A stretch of 64,000 nucleotides of DNA, taken from NCBI RefSeq assembly GCF_017654485.1, contig NZ_CP061092.1, positions 155,320 through 219,319 on the forward strand, in the 5' to 3' direction. Numbering within the stretch: position 1 is the stretch's first letter; each line of letters begins with the position of its first letter. The notes below the pieces were generated by a model that saw only the letters and a program-made list of their open reading frames with translations, was not told the origin of the DNA and did no database searches. This DNA comes from Roseomonas marmotae. GTDB taxonomy: Bacteria; Pseudomonadota; Alphaproteobacteria; Acetobacterales; Acetobacteraceae. Below, piece by piece: positions 26,357-35,051 of the stretch. A program made the position numbers and the translations under genes.

Positions 26357-27958
26357 TCAGGCCCGTTCCAGGTTCCACATGATCGCGAAACCTGACACAC
26401 GCCCCTTCAGGTTCTTGTTGATCGCCGTCATGGATTTGTATGCCCCAACAGGAATGTAGGGCAGTTCATCCATGACGATGCGCTGCATCTCCTCGGTGAT
26501 CTTCTTCTGCGCGGCGAGGTCCGGGGCCACAAACCATTCGTCACGCAATGTCTCCAGCTGTGGCATGTTCGGCCAGCCGACCCAGGCGTCAGCTCCATTG
26601 CCGCGCAGCGGGAAATGCGCGGAGGGATCGACGAAGTCGAAGGACGAGAAGGAGGTCAGCAACATGCTCCAGCCGCCTTTATCCACCGGTTCGCGCGAGG
26701 TGCGGCGCTGCACGACCGTGCCCCAGTCGCTGAGCGCGATATCCGCGTTGAACTCCAGCCTGCGGACGAGATCAGCGGCAACCTGCGTCATGGCGGAGGG
26801 AGCCAGGATGTCGGTCGGGCCGATCAGGCGCATCAGCTCGTTGTTGTAGCCGGCTTCCTTCAGCAGCGCCTTGGCCTTGTCCACGCTGCGGGGGCCCATC
26901 AGCGGCTCCAGCCCCGCCTGCGTCGCCAGCGGCGTGCCAGGGGTGAAGACTCCGACATTGTCCATGTAGATCTCGGGCTCCGGCCCGACGATGGCGCTCA
27001 TGAAATCTGTCTGATTGATGGCGGGCAGCAGCGCCTGGCGGATCTTCTTGTTGTTGAAGGGTCCGTGCAGGTGGTTGAAGCGCAGCACTCCCACCAGCGG
27101 CAGCGGGTCGATTTCCTCGATGGAGATCTGCCGGTTGCGCTTCAGCAGAAGCTGGATCTCGGGTGGCGGCTGTTCGAACCAGTCGATCTCACCCGTCTGC
27201 AGAGCGGCGGCGGCGGTGGAAGCATCGGTGATGATATGCCACTCGACACGGTCGAATTTCGGCAGCTTCGGGCCGGCCGTCAGGCTGGGCGTACCGGTCG
27301 GCGTGGGACTGTAGGCGTCATTGCGCTCATAGACCACCATGCTGCCGGAGTTGAATTCGTCCTCCTTGAAGCGGAAGGGGCCGCAGCCGGTGGTATCACG
27401 GATCTGGGTGAAGGCATCCGTGGTGGCCAGCCGCTCCGGGACGATGAAGGGGGGGCTGTTGCTCACCTGCGCCAAGGCATTCAGCAGCAGCGGGAAGCGG
27501 CGCTTCATGCGGAAGCGAAGGCGCCGGTCGTCCACCACCGCCAGCTCATCCACGAACATGGCCAGCTTCTGACCCATCGGGCTGCGCTTCATCCAGCGCT
27601 TCAGACTGGCGACGGCGTCCTGGGCGCGCACCTTCTCGCCATCGTGGAAGCGGGGGCCGTTGCGCAGGGTGATGGTGACGGTGCGGCCTTCATCCTCCTC
27701 GACCGCGCCTTCCGCCAGCTGCGGACGCGGCATGAAATTCGCGTCCATGCCGTACAGCATGTCGTGGATCATGTAGGCGTGGTTGCGGGTGATGTTCGCC
27801 GTGGTCCATACCGGGTCCAGGCTGGTCAGGTTGGCCTGTGGCACCAGCTTCAGGACGCGCTGGCGGGCCGGCTGGGCGATAGCGAAATGGGATGGTGCCG
27901 TCATGGCAAGACCAGCGACGGCGCCCGCCCCGGTGAGCAGTGAACGTCTTTGAATCAT
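26357..27958 (-). CDS. ABC transporter substrate-binding protein, family 5 (peptide/nickel type)
   Basis: Periplasmic receptor of 533 residues, normal length for SBP_bac_5. The N-terminus MIQRRSLLTGAGAVAGLAM has a Tat-like Arg-Arg motif, with cleavage near AIAQ. NLTSLDPVWTTANITRNHAYMIHDML, TVTITLRNGPRFHDGEKVRAQD, TGCGPFRFKEDEF and KKIRQALLPAINQ match the family. The Dpp/Opp-type permease and ATPase genes are missing on both sides, so it is another orphan receptor. Ligands include peptides, opines, glutathione-like compounds and nickel chelates. Confidence 0.9.
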   Translation of the reverse strand: MIQRRSLLTGAGAVAGLAMTAPSHFAIAQPARQRVLKLVPQANLTSLDPVWTTANITRNHAYMIHDMLYGMDANFMPRPQLAEGAVEEDEGRTVTITLRNGPRFHDGEKVRAQDAVASLKRWMKRSPMGQKLAMFVDELAVVDDRRLRFRMKRRFPLLLNALAQVSNSPPFIVPERLATTDAFTQIRDTTGCGPFRFKEDEFNSGSMVVYERNDAYSPTPTGTPSLTAGPKLPKFDRVEWHIITDASTAAAALQTGEIDWFEQPPPEIQLLLKRNRQISIEEIDPLPLVGVLRFNHLHGPFNNKKIRQALLPAINQTDFMSAIVGPEPEIYMDNVGVFTPGTPLATQAGLEPLMGPRSVDKAKALLKEAGYNNELMRLIGPTDILAPSAMTQVAADLVRRLEFNADIALSDWGTVVQRRTSREPVDKGGWSMLLTSFSSFDFVDPSAHFPLRGNGADAWVGWPNMPQLETLRDEWFVAPDLAAQKKITEEMQRIVMDELPYIPVGAYKSMTAINKNLKGRVSGFAIMWNLERA

Positions 27959-28299
27959 GAAAGCTTCTCCCGTTTTGCTGCAACATGGAACGGGAGGTTG
28001 GGCGAAAGCGCAACCCTTCTGACGGCCTGAACGGGAAGCGCGCAGGCAGGAATCAGCGAACCTGGCAGGGCAATTACGGCGTAGCCGCAGCGTGAGGTCC
28101 TGCTCCGAGGTCTGGCCTTCGCCCGTGAACTCAGCCCATGTGGAGTGAGAGACTTGGTATCAGGGCTGTAAGGACGGGAGGTAGAGCAGGCCGGCTCCGA
28201 TCGCTTCCATCACAGCCCTGACGTCACGACGATGTCGCTGAGCCTCAGTTCCGGCACCGGCACCTAGTTGATGTAGGTCTGGAAGGCAATGAACGCTAT
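27959..28299. other. intergenic up to the first IS701 copy
   Basis: About 340 bp. The right part contains an IS630-type relic (listed separately) and a short open end (FIAFQTYIN then stop, leftward) that is cut by IS701 and that I cannot assign. Confidence 0.4.
28160..28255 (-). pseudogene. IS630-family transposase relic
   Basis: A leftward frame reads VRAVMEAIGAGLLYLPSLQP and then stops. This resembles the segment just before the third catalytic residue of IS630 transposases (typically AIEAAGA-LLYLPPYSPDLNPIE). Only about 30 codons remain. Confidence 0.45.
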
Positions 28300-29396
28300 C
28301 ACTACCTGGGCATTTTGTTTGCGTATGATCTGATGGTGTGCGACGCCTCCTGCTGGAGGCGACGATGATGACGAGCATCCTTGGTGGTGGAGCAGATCTG
28401 GATCGCTGGCTAGCGCCGTTCCTGGAGGTTCTGGGGCGCAAGACCCGCCGCACCTGGGCACCGCTCTACCTGCGGGGTCTGCTCGGACCCGGCGAGCGCA
28501 AGAGCCTGCAGCCGATGGCCGCCCGGCTTGGCTTGGGCGGCCACGACCAGCTGCAGCACTTCATCGCCAGCCCCGCCTGGGATGATGCGCCGCTGTGGTC
28601 GGTGCTGGCGCAGCAGGCCGACAAGCTGGTCGGCGGTCCGCAGGCTTGGCTGGTGATCGATGACACGGCGCTGCCTAAGAAAGGCACGATGTCAGTCGGC
28701 GTGCTGCCGCAGTACTGCGGCCAACTCGGCAAGAAGGCCAATTGCCAATCGCTGGTGTCGCTCACCCTGGCACAGGGCGAGGTGCCTGTTCCGGTCGGTC
28801 TACGGCTGTTCCTGCCGGAGAAGTGGACCGATGACCCTGCACGCTGTGCCCAGGCAGGCGTGCCGGAGGCGGCGATGGCGCCGCGAACCAAGGCCGAAAT
28901 CGCACTGGACGAACTCGACCGGCTGAGGGCGGCGGGCGTGCGGTTCGGCACTGTGCTGGCCGATGCGGGCTATGGCGCAAGTGCGGCGTTCCGGCAGGGC
29001 CTGGATGCTCGGGATCTGCGCTGGGCGGTGGGCATCCCGCGCAACCAGAAGGTCTACAGCGCCGCCGTGCAGCTGGTGCCGCCGCAGGGACGGGCTCGTA
29101 AGCCAGTGCCGAACGAAGAGCCAGCAGAGGCGGAGAGGGTGTTGGCCTCGCAAACCTGGCGCCGCATCGCCTGGCGGCAGGGTACCAAGGGCGCATTGGC
29201 GGCCCGGTTCGCCGCGGCGCGCATCCGGGTGGGCGACGGCGCGGTTTGGGGCAACAACCGGCATCTGCCGGGTGATGAAGCCTGGCTGGTCGGCGAATGG
29301 CGCTCTAGCGGCGAGCGGAAGTACTATCTGAGCAACCTGTCCGCCGACACACCGCTGCGGGCGCTGGCGGCCACCATCAAAGGACGCTGGATCTGC

Positions 29397-29404
29397 GAAC
29401 AGGC
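29397..29404. repeat. IS66 target duplication, left
   Basis: GAACAGGC precedes the IS66 left end and recurs at 33932-33939 directly after the right end. An 8-bp duplication is characteristic of IS66. Confidence 0.92.
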
Positions 29405-29804
29405 GTAAGCGTCGTCTGACCCCCATGGTTGAGGTGCACAGCTCTGGGGAGGAGGATTGAGCCTTCTGGAGAGAGGGCAGGCAGTGGACGGGGATCTGGT
29501 CGGGAGCACGGAGGCGAGCACTCCTATGAGTGATCGTATGAGTGCCCGTACGGAATTCGTGGAAGTGGTGACCCGCGGTGAACGGCGCCGCCGCTGGAGC
29601 CCCGGTAAGCGTCGTCTGACCCCCATGGTTGAGGTGCACAGCTCTGGGGAGGAGGATTGAGCCTTCTGGAGAGAGGGCAGGCAGTGGACGGGGATCTGGT
29701 CGGGAGCACGGAGGCGAGCACTCCTATGAGTGATCGTATGAGTGCCCGTACGGAATTCGTGGAAGTGGTGACCCGCGGTGAACGGCGCCGCCGCTGGAGC
29801 CCCG
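29405..29804 (+). repeat. exact 200-bp tandem duplication of the IS66 left end
   Basis: Positions 29405-29604 and 29605-29804 are identical by eye throughout, both starting with the terminal GTAAGCGTCG and both ending within tnpA (codons for RRRRWSP). The duplication gives the element two left inverted repeats and two copies of the tnpA start region. Confidence 0.93.
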
Positions 29805-30139
29805 AGCAAAAGCTGCGGATCGTCGCCGAGGCGATGGACCCCACAGTCACCGCGGTCGATGTGGCACGGCGCTGGGGGATCGGCACGGGACTGCTTTATA
29901 CATGGCGACGCGAGCTGCTGATGGCGGTCACCCCGGCGCCGATCACGCCAGGGCTCCCTGCGATCGCAGCGGAGGAAGCCCCCTGCGAGAATGCGCCTGC
30001 CGTCATTGCTGAGGCCGCCTCGCTGCCTGGTGACGGACGGATCGAGATCGCGCTTCCAGGTGGTGTCGTCGTCCGTGTTGATGCCGGGGTAGACGAGGCG
30101 GCGCTTCGGCGCGTCCTTGCGGCACTGGAGAGGCGATGA
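29726..30139 (+). CDS. tnpA: IS66 accessory protein TnpA
   Basis: Helix-turn-helix protein of 137 residues typical of IS66 orf1. RRRRWSPEQKLRIVAEAMDP and VAREWGI-like VARRWGIGTGLLYTWRREL form the DNA-binding region. ATG 29726 gives the usual length; a TTG at 29657 after GGAGGA is an alternative. The same ATG also exists in the upstream duplicate at 29526, but that frame runs out of the gene at the duplication joint. It overlaps tnpB by four bases. Confidence 0.87.
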   Translation: MSDRMSARTEFVEVVTRGERRRRWSPEQKLRIVAEAMDPTVTAVDVARRWGIGTGLLYTWRRELLMAVTPAPITPGLPAIAAEEAPCENAPAVIAEAASLPGDGRIEIALPGGVVVRVDAGVDEAALRRVLAALERR

Positions 30140-30480
30140 TCGGTCCCGCGCCGGGCACACGCATCTTCCTCGCCTGCGGGGTGACGGACATGCGGCGTGG
30201 CATGGACGGGCTTGCCGCTCTCGTGCAGACCACCTTCGGCGAGGATCCGTTCTCGGGTGCGGTCTATCTCTTCCGTGGGCGCCGGGGCCATCTGGTGAAA
30301 TGCCTCTGGCATGACGGTCAAGGCCTGTGCCTTTTCCAGAAGCGCTTGGAACGGAGCCGCTTCCAGTGGCCGGTGACGAACACCGGCAGGATTGCGTTGT
30401 CGGTGGCGCAGACTTCGATGCTGCTCGAGGGCCTGGACTGGCGCAACCCACAGCGGGTGTGGCGGCCGAGCGCGACGTAG
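30136..30480 (+). CDS. tnpB: IS66 accessory protein TnpB
   Basis: IS66 Orf2 of 114 residues. The characteristic core MRRGMDGLAALVQTTFGEDPFSG, YLFRGRRGHLVKCLWHDGQGLCLFQKRLERSRF is fully present. It is required with TnpA and TnpC for transposition in studied IS66 members. It starts in an ATGA overlap with tnpA. Confidence 0.93.
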   Translation: MIGPAPGTRIFLACGVTDMRRGMDGLAALVQTTFGEDPFSGAVYLFRGRRGHLVKCLWHDGQGLCLFQKRLERSRFQWPVTNTGRIALSVAQTSMLLEGLDWRNPQRVWRPSAT

Positions 30481-30526
30481 CAGCTTTCGCTTGCACCGAC
30501 GCGGCGCGGCCTGCGACGATTCCTGC

Positions 30527-32059
30527 GTGACAGCAGCCGATGACACGAACGGGGCGGACGCGGAGGTGGTTCTCCTGCGCGCTGCGCTGGCTGCCGCCGA
30601 GGCGAGGATCGCGGCACTCGAGGGCATGCTCCACGCGCTCAACCGCGCACGCTTCGGCCAGAGTGCCGAGCGCATCGATCCCGGCCAGCTTGTCCTTGCA
30701 CTTGGCCGCGACGTGCCACCCCCGCCGCCCGCGAACGATGCGCCGGGGGAGGATGGCCCTCGCGGACGCCCATCGGCGCGCCGGAACCGCGGCGCCTTGC
30801 CGCCGCACCTCGAGAGAGTGGAGCGCGTGCTGGAACCCGCCAGCCGGACCTGTTCTTGCTGCGGCAGCGACATGCGCGTCATCGGCGAGGACCGGTCAGA
30901 GCGGCTCGACGTCGTGCCCGCGAGGCTGCGGGTGCTGGTGACCGTCCGCCCGCGCCTGGCCTGTCGTGGCTGCGTGGGCGGTGTTCATCAGGCGCCTGCC
31001 CCGGAGCACGCGGTGACGCGCGGTCTGCCGACCGAGGCGCTGCTGGCGCATGTGCTCGTCTCGAAATACGGCGACGGCCTGCCGCTGTACCGCCAGGTGG
31101 CAATCCTCCGCCGCAGCGGGGTGAGGCTCGACCGCTCGACCCTCTGCGACTGGGTCGGGGCAGCTTGTTGGTGGCTCCGGCCTCTCTACGAGCGGGTCCT
31201 GGAGCATGTCAGGAAACAGGGACGGGTGTTCGCCGACGACACGCCACTTCCCACCCTGGAGCGCGGTCGCGGGCGAACCCGCAAGGGGGCCCTCTGGGCC
31301 TATGCCGTCGACGACCGCCCCTGGCTGGGGCGGGCTCCTCCTGCGGTCGCTTATGCCTACGCGCCGGACCGCAAGGGAGCGCGACCCGCTGCTCATCTCG
31401 GCCGGTTCCGAGGCGTGCTGCAGGTCGACGGCTATGACGGGTTCAAGGCCATGCGGCGGGAGCGCCGCGACGGCTCGGTGACGCTGGCCTTCTGTTGGGC
31501 GCACCTGCGCCGACGGTTCTTTGAGGTCCATGCGGGCACGAAGTCGCCCATCGCCGCCGAGGCCTTGCTGCGTATCGGGGAGCTCTACCGGATCGAGCGC
31601 GAGATCCGGGGCCGCTCGGCGGAGCAGCGCCGCGCCATCCGTCGCGAGAGGAGCGCGCCGCTGGTCGCCGCCCTCGAGATCTGGCTGCGGGCGCAGCTGG
31701 ATCGCCTCAGCCAGGGCTCCAAGCTCGCCGGGGACATCCGCTACGGCCTGCGCCACTGGGGCGGTCTCGTGCGGTTCCTTGAGGACGGCAGGCTGGAGAT
31801 GGATACAAACACGGTGGAGCGGCAGATCAGGCCCGTGGCCGTCACCCGCAAGGCGGCGCTGTTCGCAGGCAGTGAGGCAGGCGGCGCGAACTGGGCCATC
31901 GCGACGACGCTGATCCGGACGGCCCTGATGAATGACGTTGAGCCCGAGGCCTGGCTGACCGACGTGCTGCAGCGGATGGTCCGCGGCGACGTGCGCTCGA
32001 ACGGGCTTGATGCCCTTCTCCCCTGGACCTGGGGCCGGGACACCGCCGCAGCGGCGTAG
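30527..32059 (+). CDS. tnpC: IS66 transposase TnpC
   Basis: DDE transposase of 510 residues from GTG 30527. An N-terminal coiled-coil-like segment (AALAAAEARIAALEGMLHALNRARFGQSAER) precedes a zinc-finger-like CSCCGSDM ... CRGC region and the catalytic core with FADDTPLP, the Asp in VLQVDGYDGFK and the Glu in EMDTNTVERQIRPVAV. Length and order are normal, and I see no frame disruption. With TnpA and TnpB intact, IS66 itself may still be mobile if the ends are recognised. Confidence 0.9.
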   Translation: MTAADDTNGADAEVVLLRAALAAAEARIAALEGMLHALNRARFGQSAERIDPGQLVLALGRDVPPPPPANDAPGEDGPRGRPSARRNRGALPPHLERVERVLEPASRTCSCCGSDMRVIGEDRSERLDVVPARLRVLVTVRPRLACRGCVGGVHQAPAPEHAVTRGLPTEALLAHVLVSKYGDGLPLYRQVAILRRSGVRLDRSTLCDWVGAACWWLRPLYERVLEHVRKQGRVFADDTPLPTLERGRGRTRKGALWAYAVDDRPWLGRAPPAVAYAYAPDRKGARPAAHLGRFRGVLQVDGYDGFKAMRRERRDGSVTLAFCWAHLRRRFFEVHAGTKSPIAAEALLRIGELYRIEREIRGRSAEQRRAIRRERSAPLVAALEIWLRAQLDRLSQGSKLAGDIRYGLRHWGGLVRFLEDGRLEMDTNTVERQIRPVAVTRKAALFAGSEAGGANWAIATTLIRTALMNDVEPEAWLTDVLQRMVRGDVRSNGLDALLPWTWGRDTAAAA

Positions 32060-32374
32060 CCATCAGAGCCCCGGCAAGGCGGGGTTTACCTCCTCCGCGT
32101 CGCTGGTATCGGCATGGACCGCGTCGTGGATGATGCGCGTGGTCACGCCCTGCAGATGCGCCCGCAGCGCCCGCTCCAGTTCCAGAAACTCGGGCCAGAG
32201 GACCGTATCGAGGAAGCCCTTGGGCGCGCGCAGCATTACCGTCGTGCGCTTCTGGCGAGGGTAGCGATAGGGCCTCAGCCCGTAGCGGCGGCAGAGGGCG
32301 ACGAAGAGCTGCCGGGACCAGCTGTCCGGCATTGAGAACTGCTGCTCCACGGCCGGGTCACGGCGGGCTTGCTC

Positions 32375-33696
32375 GGGACTGTCAGGAATTTCGTGTGTGG
32401 CGGGGCATAGTAGGGAAGAAGGAGACCCCCTATGGCCCGACGGAAAGAGCCGCGGATCCCGGATGCGATCCTGGACCAGTTGCTGGCCGGTGCGGACGCC
32501 AGAACGGCCTTCGAGCAGGGCGGCCTGCTGGATGAGCTGAAGAAGGCGTTCACCGAGCGGGCGCTGAACGCCGAGATGGACCACCACTTGGCCGGAGAGG
32601 GTGGTGAAGGCAACAGCCGCAACGGCTATGGCCGGAAGTCGGTGGTCACTGACAGTGGCAAGCTGGCGCTGGAGATCCCACGCGACCGGCAGGCGAGCTT
32701 CGATCCGCAGCTGATCGCCAAGTACCAGCGGCGCTTCCCTGGCTTCGATGACAAGGTCATCTCGATGTACGCCCGCGGCATGAGCGCGCGGGAGATCGTG
32801 GGCCACCTGCGCGAACTCTACGGCATCGAGGTCTCGCCCGACCTGATCAGCGCTGTCACGGATGCCGTGCTCGACGAGATCAGCGCCTGGCAGAACCGGC
32901 CGCTGGAGCCCGTCTACCCGGTGGTGTTCTTCGATGCCCTGCGGGTGAAGATCCGGGATGAGGGCCTTGTCCGCAACAAGGCGGTGCACATCGCGCTGGG
33001 CGTCCGGGCCGACGGTGGCAAGGAGATCCTGGGCCTGTGGCTGGAGCAGAATGAGGGTGCGAAGTTCTGGCTGCGGGTGATGAACGAGCTGCGCGGCCGC
33101 GGTGTCGAGGACCTGCTGCTGGCGGTGGTAGACGGGCTGAAGGGCTTCCCTGAGGCCATCCTGGCAGTGTTCCCGGAGGCCGTGGTGCAGACTTGCATTG
33201 TTCACCTCCTGCGCCAGAGCCTGGACTTCGTCGCCTACAAGGACCGCAAGCCCGTGGCCGCGGCGCTGAAGGCGATCTACCAGGCCGTGGATGCCGCCGC
33301 CGCCGAAGCGGCCCTGACTGCCTTTGAAGCAGAATTCTGGGGCCAGAAATATCCCGCCATTGGCCAGAGCTGGCGCCGCGCCTGGACCGAGGTCGTGCCG
33401 TTCTACGCATTCAGCGTCGAAATCAGACGGTTCCTCTACACCACCAATGCCATTGAGGCGCTGAACGCGAAGCTGCGCCGTGCAGTTCGAAGCCGAGGGC
33501 ACTTCCCCACGGATGAGGCCGCCCTGAAGCTGCTGTTTCTGGTCTTGCACCGGGCGGAGAAGGAGTGGACCATGCCGCCGCGGGAATGGTCCATGGCTAA
33601 GGCGCAGTTCGCCGTTCTGTTCGGCGAGCGCTTCACTCGCGCCATGGCCTGAGCATGTTCAACCGCTCCGCCGCACACGAAATTCCTGACAGTCCC
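32375..33696 (+). mobile_element. IS256-family element, copy 1
   Basis: The 1322-bp element has inverted ends GGGACTGTCAGGAATTTCG and its complement, flanked by the 8-bp direct repeat GCTTGCTC (32367-32374 and 33697-33704). It is inserted in the antisense gene of IS66. Confidence 0.95.
32432..33652 (+). CDS. IS256-family (Mutator-like) transposase, intact
   Basis: DDE transposase of 406 residues, normal length. GGLLDELKKAFTERALNAEMDHHL is the conserved N-terminus, with the catalytic Asp in VVFFDALRVKIRDEG, the second Asp in LLAVVDGLKGFPEAI and the Glu in TTNAIEALNAKLRRAVRSRG. The CxxH region is VQTCIVHLLRQSL. ATG 32432 follows GGAGA. This is the only undamaged IS256 transposase in the window and could mobilise the degenerate copy at 53985 in trans. 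Confidence 0.94.
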   Translation: MARRKEPRIPDAILDQLLAGADARTAFEQGGLLDELKKAFTERALNAEMDHHLAGEGGEGNSRNGYGRKSVVTDSGKLALEIPRDRQASFDPQLIAKYQRRFPGFDDKVISMYARGMSAREIVGHLRELYGIEVSPDLISAVTDAVLDEISAWQNRPLEPVYPVVFFDALRVKIRDEGLVRNKAVHIALGVRADGGKEILGLWLEQNEGAKFWLRVMNELRGRGVEDLLLAVVDGLKGFPEAILAVFPEAVVQTCIVHLLRQSLDFVAYKDRKPVAAALKAIYQAVDAAAAEAALTAFEAEFWGQKYPAIGQSWRRAWTEVVPFYAFSVEIRRFLYTTNAIEALNAKLRRAVRSRGHFPTDEAALKLLFLVLHRAEKEWTMPPREWSMAKAQFAVLFGERFTRAMA

Positions 33697-34249
33697 GCTT
33701 GCTCGGCCAGGCGTGCCTTGACCCGCTCCAGCGCCGCCCCGGCCGCCTCCCGCTCACCCGCCGTTCCTGCACCCGCAATCAACGCCTCGATCTTGCGGAG
33801 CCGCTCCCGGAGATCGTCTTCGCCCGCCATCCCCCTCAACCTCCAACCGGCATGCAGGATAACCGGTACAGACCGCCAGGGCAGCAGGGCACGTCAAGCG
33901 CTGAGCTGGATGGGGATCAGACGACGGTTACGAACAGGCGCACCAGCAGCTGAAGCAGGAACTCGGGCTCGGCCACTTCGAGGGACGGTCCTGGACAGGC
34001 CTGCACCGACACGCGTTGATGAGCTGCATCGCCTGTGCCTACCTGCAGCACCTCCGCCTCGCCGCGCACCGCCGGACGAGGCGGGGGGAAAATGCGGCCC
34101 CCAATGCCGGGCCCGCCACCCTCACCAAGCCTGCCCGCCGTGCGACGCGCCATTCTCGACCGCCTGTTCAGCCATCTCGTCACGCCGATCCGATGTCCGC
34201 ACTGCCGACGCAGGTTCCTGTCACCTCATCATAAAATGCCCAGGTAGTG

Positions 34250-34660
34250 CTAGGAGATGTCGGCCAGCCAGACTGTATTGGGCCGGGTGACCGCGAACTG
34301 CCGGTTCAGCAGGTTCGGGGCGACCGCGAGGTCAGGGCGGCTGTTGGTGGTGGTTGGACGAAAGCGCCGGCCAGCGATCGCTCGGATCCCGTTGGCCTGC
34401 ATCAACCTCTCAACCCTGCCACGGCTCACGTGGTGTCCCTTGGCTCGCAAAGCGACCTGTAGGCGCGGGCTGCCGTAGCGGCCGTAGTGGCTGGCGTGCA
34501 GGCGTCGAATGTCGGCCAGGATTTGCCGGTTGGCCACGGCTCTGGCGCTCTTGGGACGCGTCCGCCAGGCGTAGTAGCCGGAAGCAGAAACGCCGAGCAC
34601 ACGACAGGCGGTCCGGATCGGCCAGGTACCGGCATGGGCGGCGATGACACGGAACCTCAT
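34250..34660 (-). pseudogene. IS3 orfB, N-terminal fragment
   Basis: The 136-residue leftward fragment starts MRFRVIAAHAGTWPIRTACR and includes the HTH_21 region SASGYYAWRTRP, HASHYGRYGSPRLQVALRA, and RPNTVWLADIS, where the first catalytic Asp of the rve domain lies. It then hits a stop created at the IS701 junction. About two thirds of the integrase core is missing. Confidence 0.88.
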
Positions 34661-35051
34661 CTCGGGGTTTCCGAGAAGATGCCGATGGTGGGTTCAACTG
34701 GTCAGCGCAACATGATTGATTTCATGATGTTCCGGGAGGATCCACGATGGCGCGAACCGGCCGGCCTGGCTTATCTGCGGAGCAGAAAAGGGAGCTTTGG
34801 ATCCGATGGAAGGACGGCCAGTCGCTCAGTGACATCGGACGGGCTCTCGGCAAGCCCGCGGGCTCGATCTTTGGTGTGCTGCAAGCCAAAGGCGGTATTG
34901 CGCCGCCGCTGCGGCAGCGATCTGCCCGCGCTCTGACGCTGGAGGAGCGCGAGGAGATATCGCGGGGTCTGGTGGCTGGCTTATCTTTAGGGGATTATGT
35001 ATTTGACAAACACTAACCCTGGCCATAGGATTCTGGTCAAGGAGATCGCCC

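Larger units (their letters stand above)
32063..33830 (-). pseudogene. antisense IS66 passenger gene, interrupted by IS256
   Basis: Leftward gene between tnpC and the IS66 right end. The N-terminal part (33830 down to 33697) reads MAGEDDLRERLRKIEALIAG; the remainder continues at 32366 after IS256, joined in frame through one GCTTGCTC copy (CTG GCC GAG CAA GCC CGC). The restored protein of 145 residues has an N-terminal DUF2786-like helical region, then SMPDSWSRQLFVALCRRYGL, KRTTVMLRAPKGFLDTVLWP, and an acidic C-terminus. Function unknown. Similar small genes occur beside IS66 tnpC in alphaproteobacteria to my recollection. Confidence 0.75.
29405..33931 (+). mobile_element. IS66-family element, carrying an inserted IS256
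   Basis: Ends are GTAAGCGTCGTCTGACCCC on the left and its imperfect complement on the right (GTAACCGTCGTCTGATCCCC reading inward), with 8-bp direct repeats outside. Total 4527 bp; removing IS256 plus its target copy leaves about 3.2 kb, including a 200-bp duplication of the left end. It encodes tnpA, tnpB and tnpC in order plus an antisense gene. It sits inside IS701 copy 1. Confidence 0.93.
28365..34234 (+). pseudogene. IS701 transposase, interrupted by IS66
   Basis: DDE transposase of the IS701 family. Residues 1-346 lie at 28365-29404 and the rest at 33940-34234; joined through one copy of GAACAGGC they give an uninterrupted 444-residue frame. Visible landmarks are GHDQLQHFIASPAWDD, the first catalytic Asp in WLVIDDTALPKKG, the second in VLADAGYGAS, and the C-terminal [25 protein letters not shown] with the Glu. 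The existing N-terminal frame stops immediately at the IS66 border. The C-terminal part also contains a Cys pair near its end in another frame. It cannot be made as a whole protein. Confidence 0.92.
28300..34249 (+). mobile_element. IS701-family element, copy 1, split by IS66
   Basis: Terminal inverted repeats begin CACTACCTGGGCATTTT at both ends. Subtracting the inserted IS66 and one 8-bp target copy (29405-33939) leaves 1415 bp, the consensus length inferred from the other two copies (1416 and 1414). The left flank is an unrelated intergenic region and the right flank lies inside an IS3 orfB, so the two sides do not come from one interrupted gene. Confidence 0.92.

Noticed and set aside
30003..31756. 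Long leftward frames across the IS66 tnpB/tnpC genes
   Set aside because: Antisense shadows in very GC-rich coding DNA; the + strand frames match known IS66 proteins throughout.
32063..33550. A 495-codon leftward frame across IS256
   Set aside because: Most of it is the antisense shadow of the IS256 transposase; only the part left of 32367 belongs to a real (interrupted) gene.
34747..35016. Stand-alone small helix-turn-helix protein
   Set aside because: It is the severed N-terminus of the IS30 transposase; the frame joins 37602 exactly when the inner transposon is removed.
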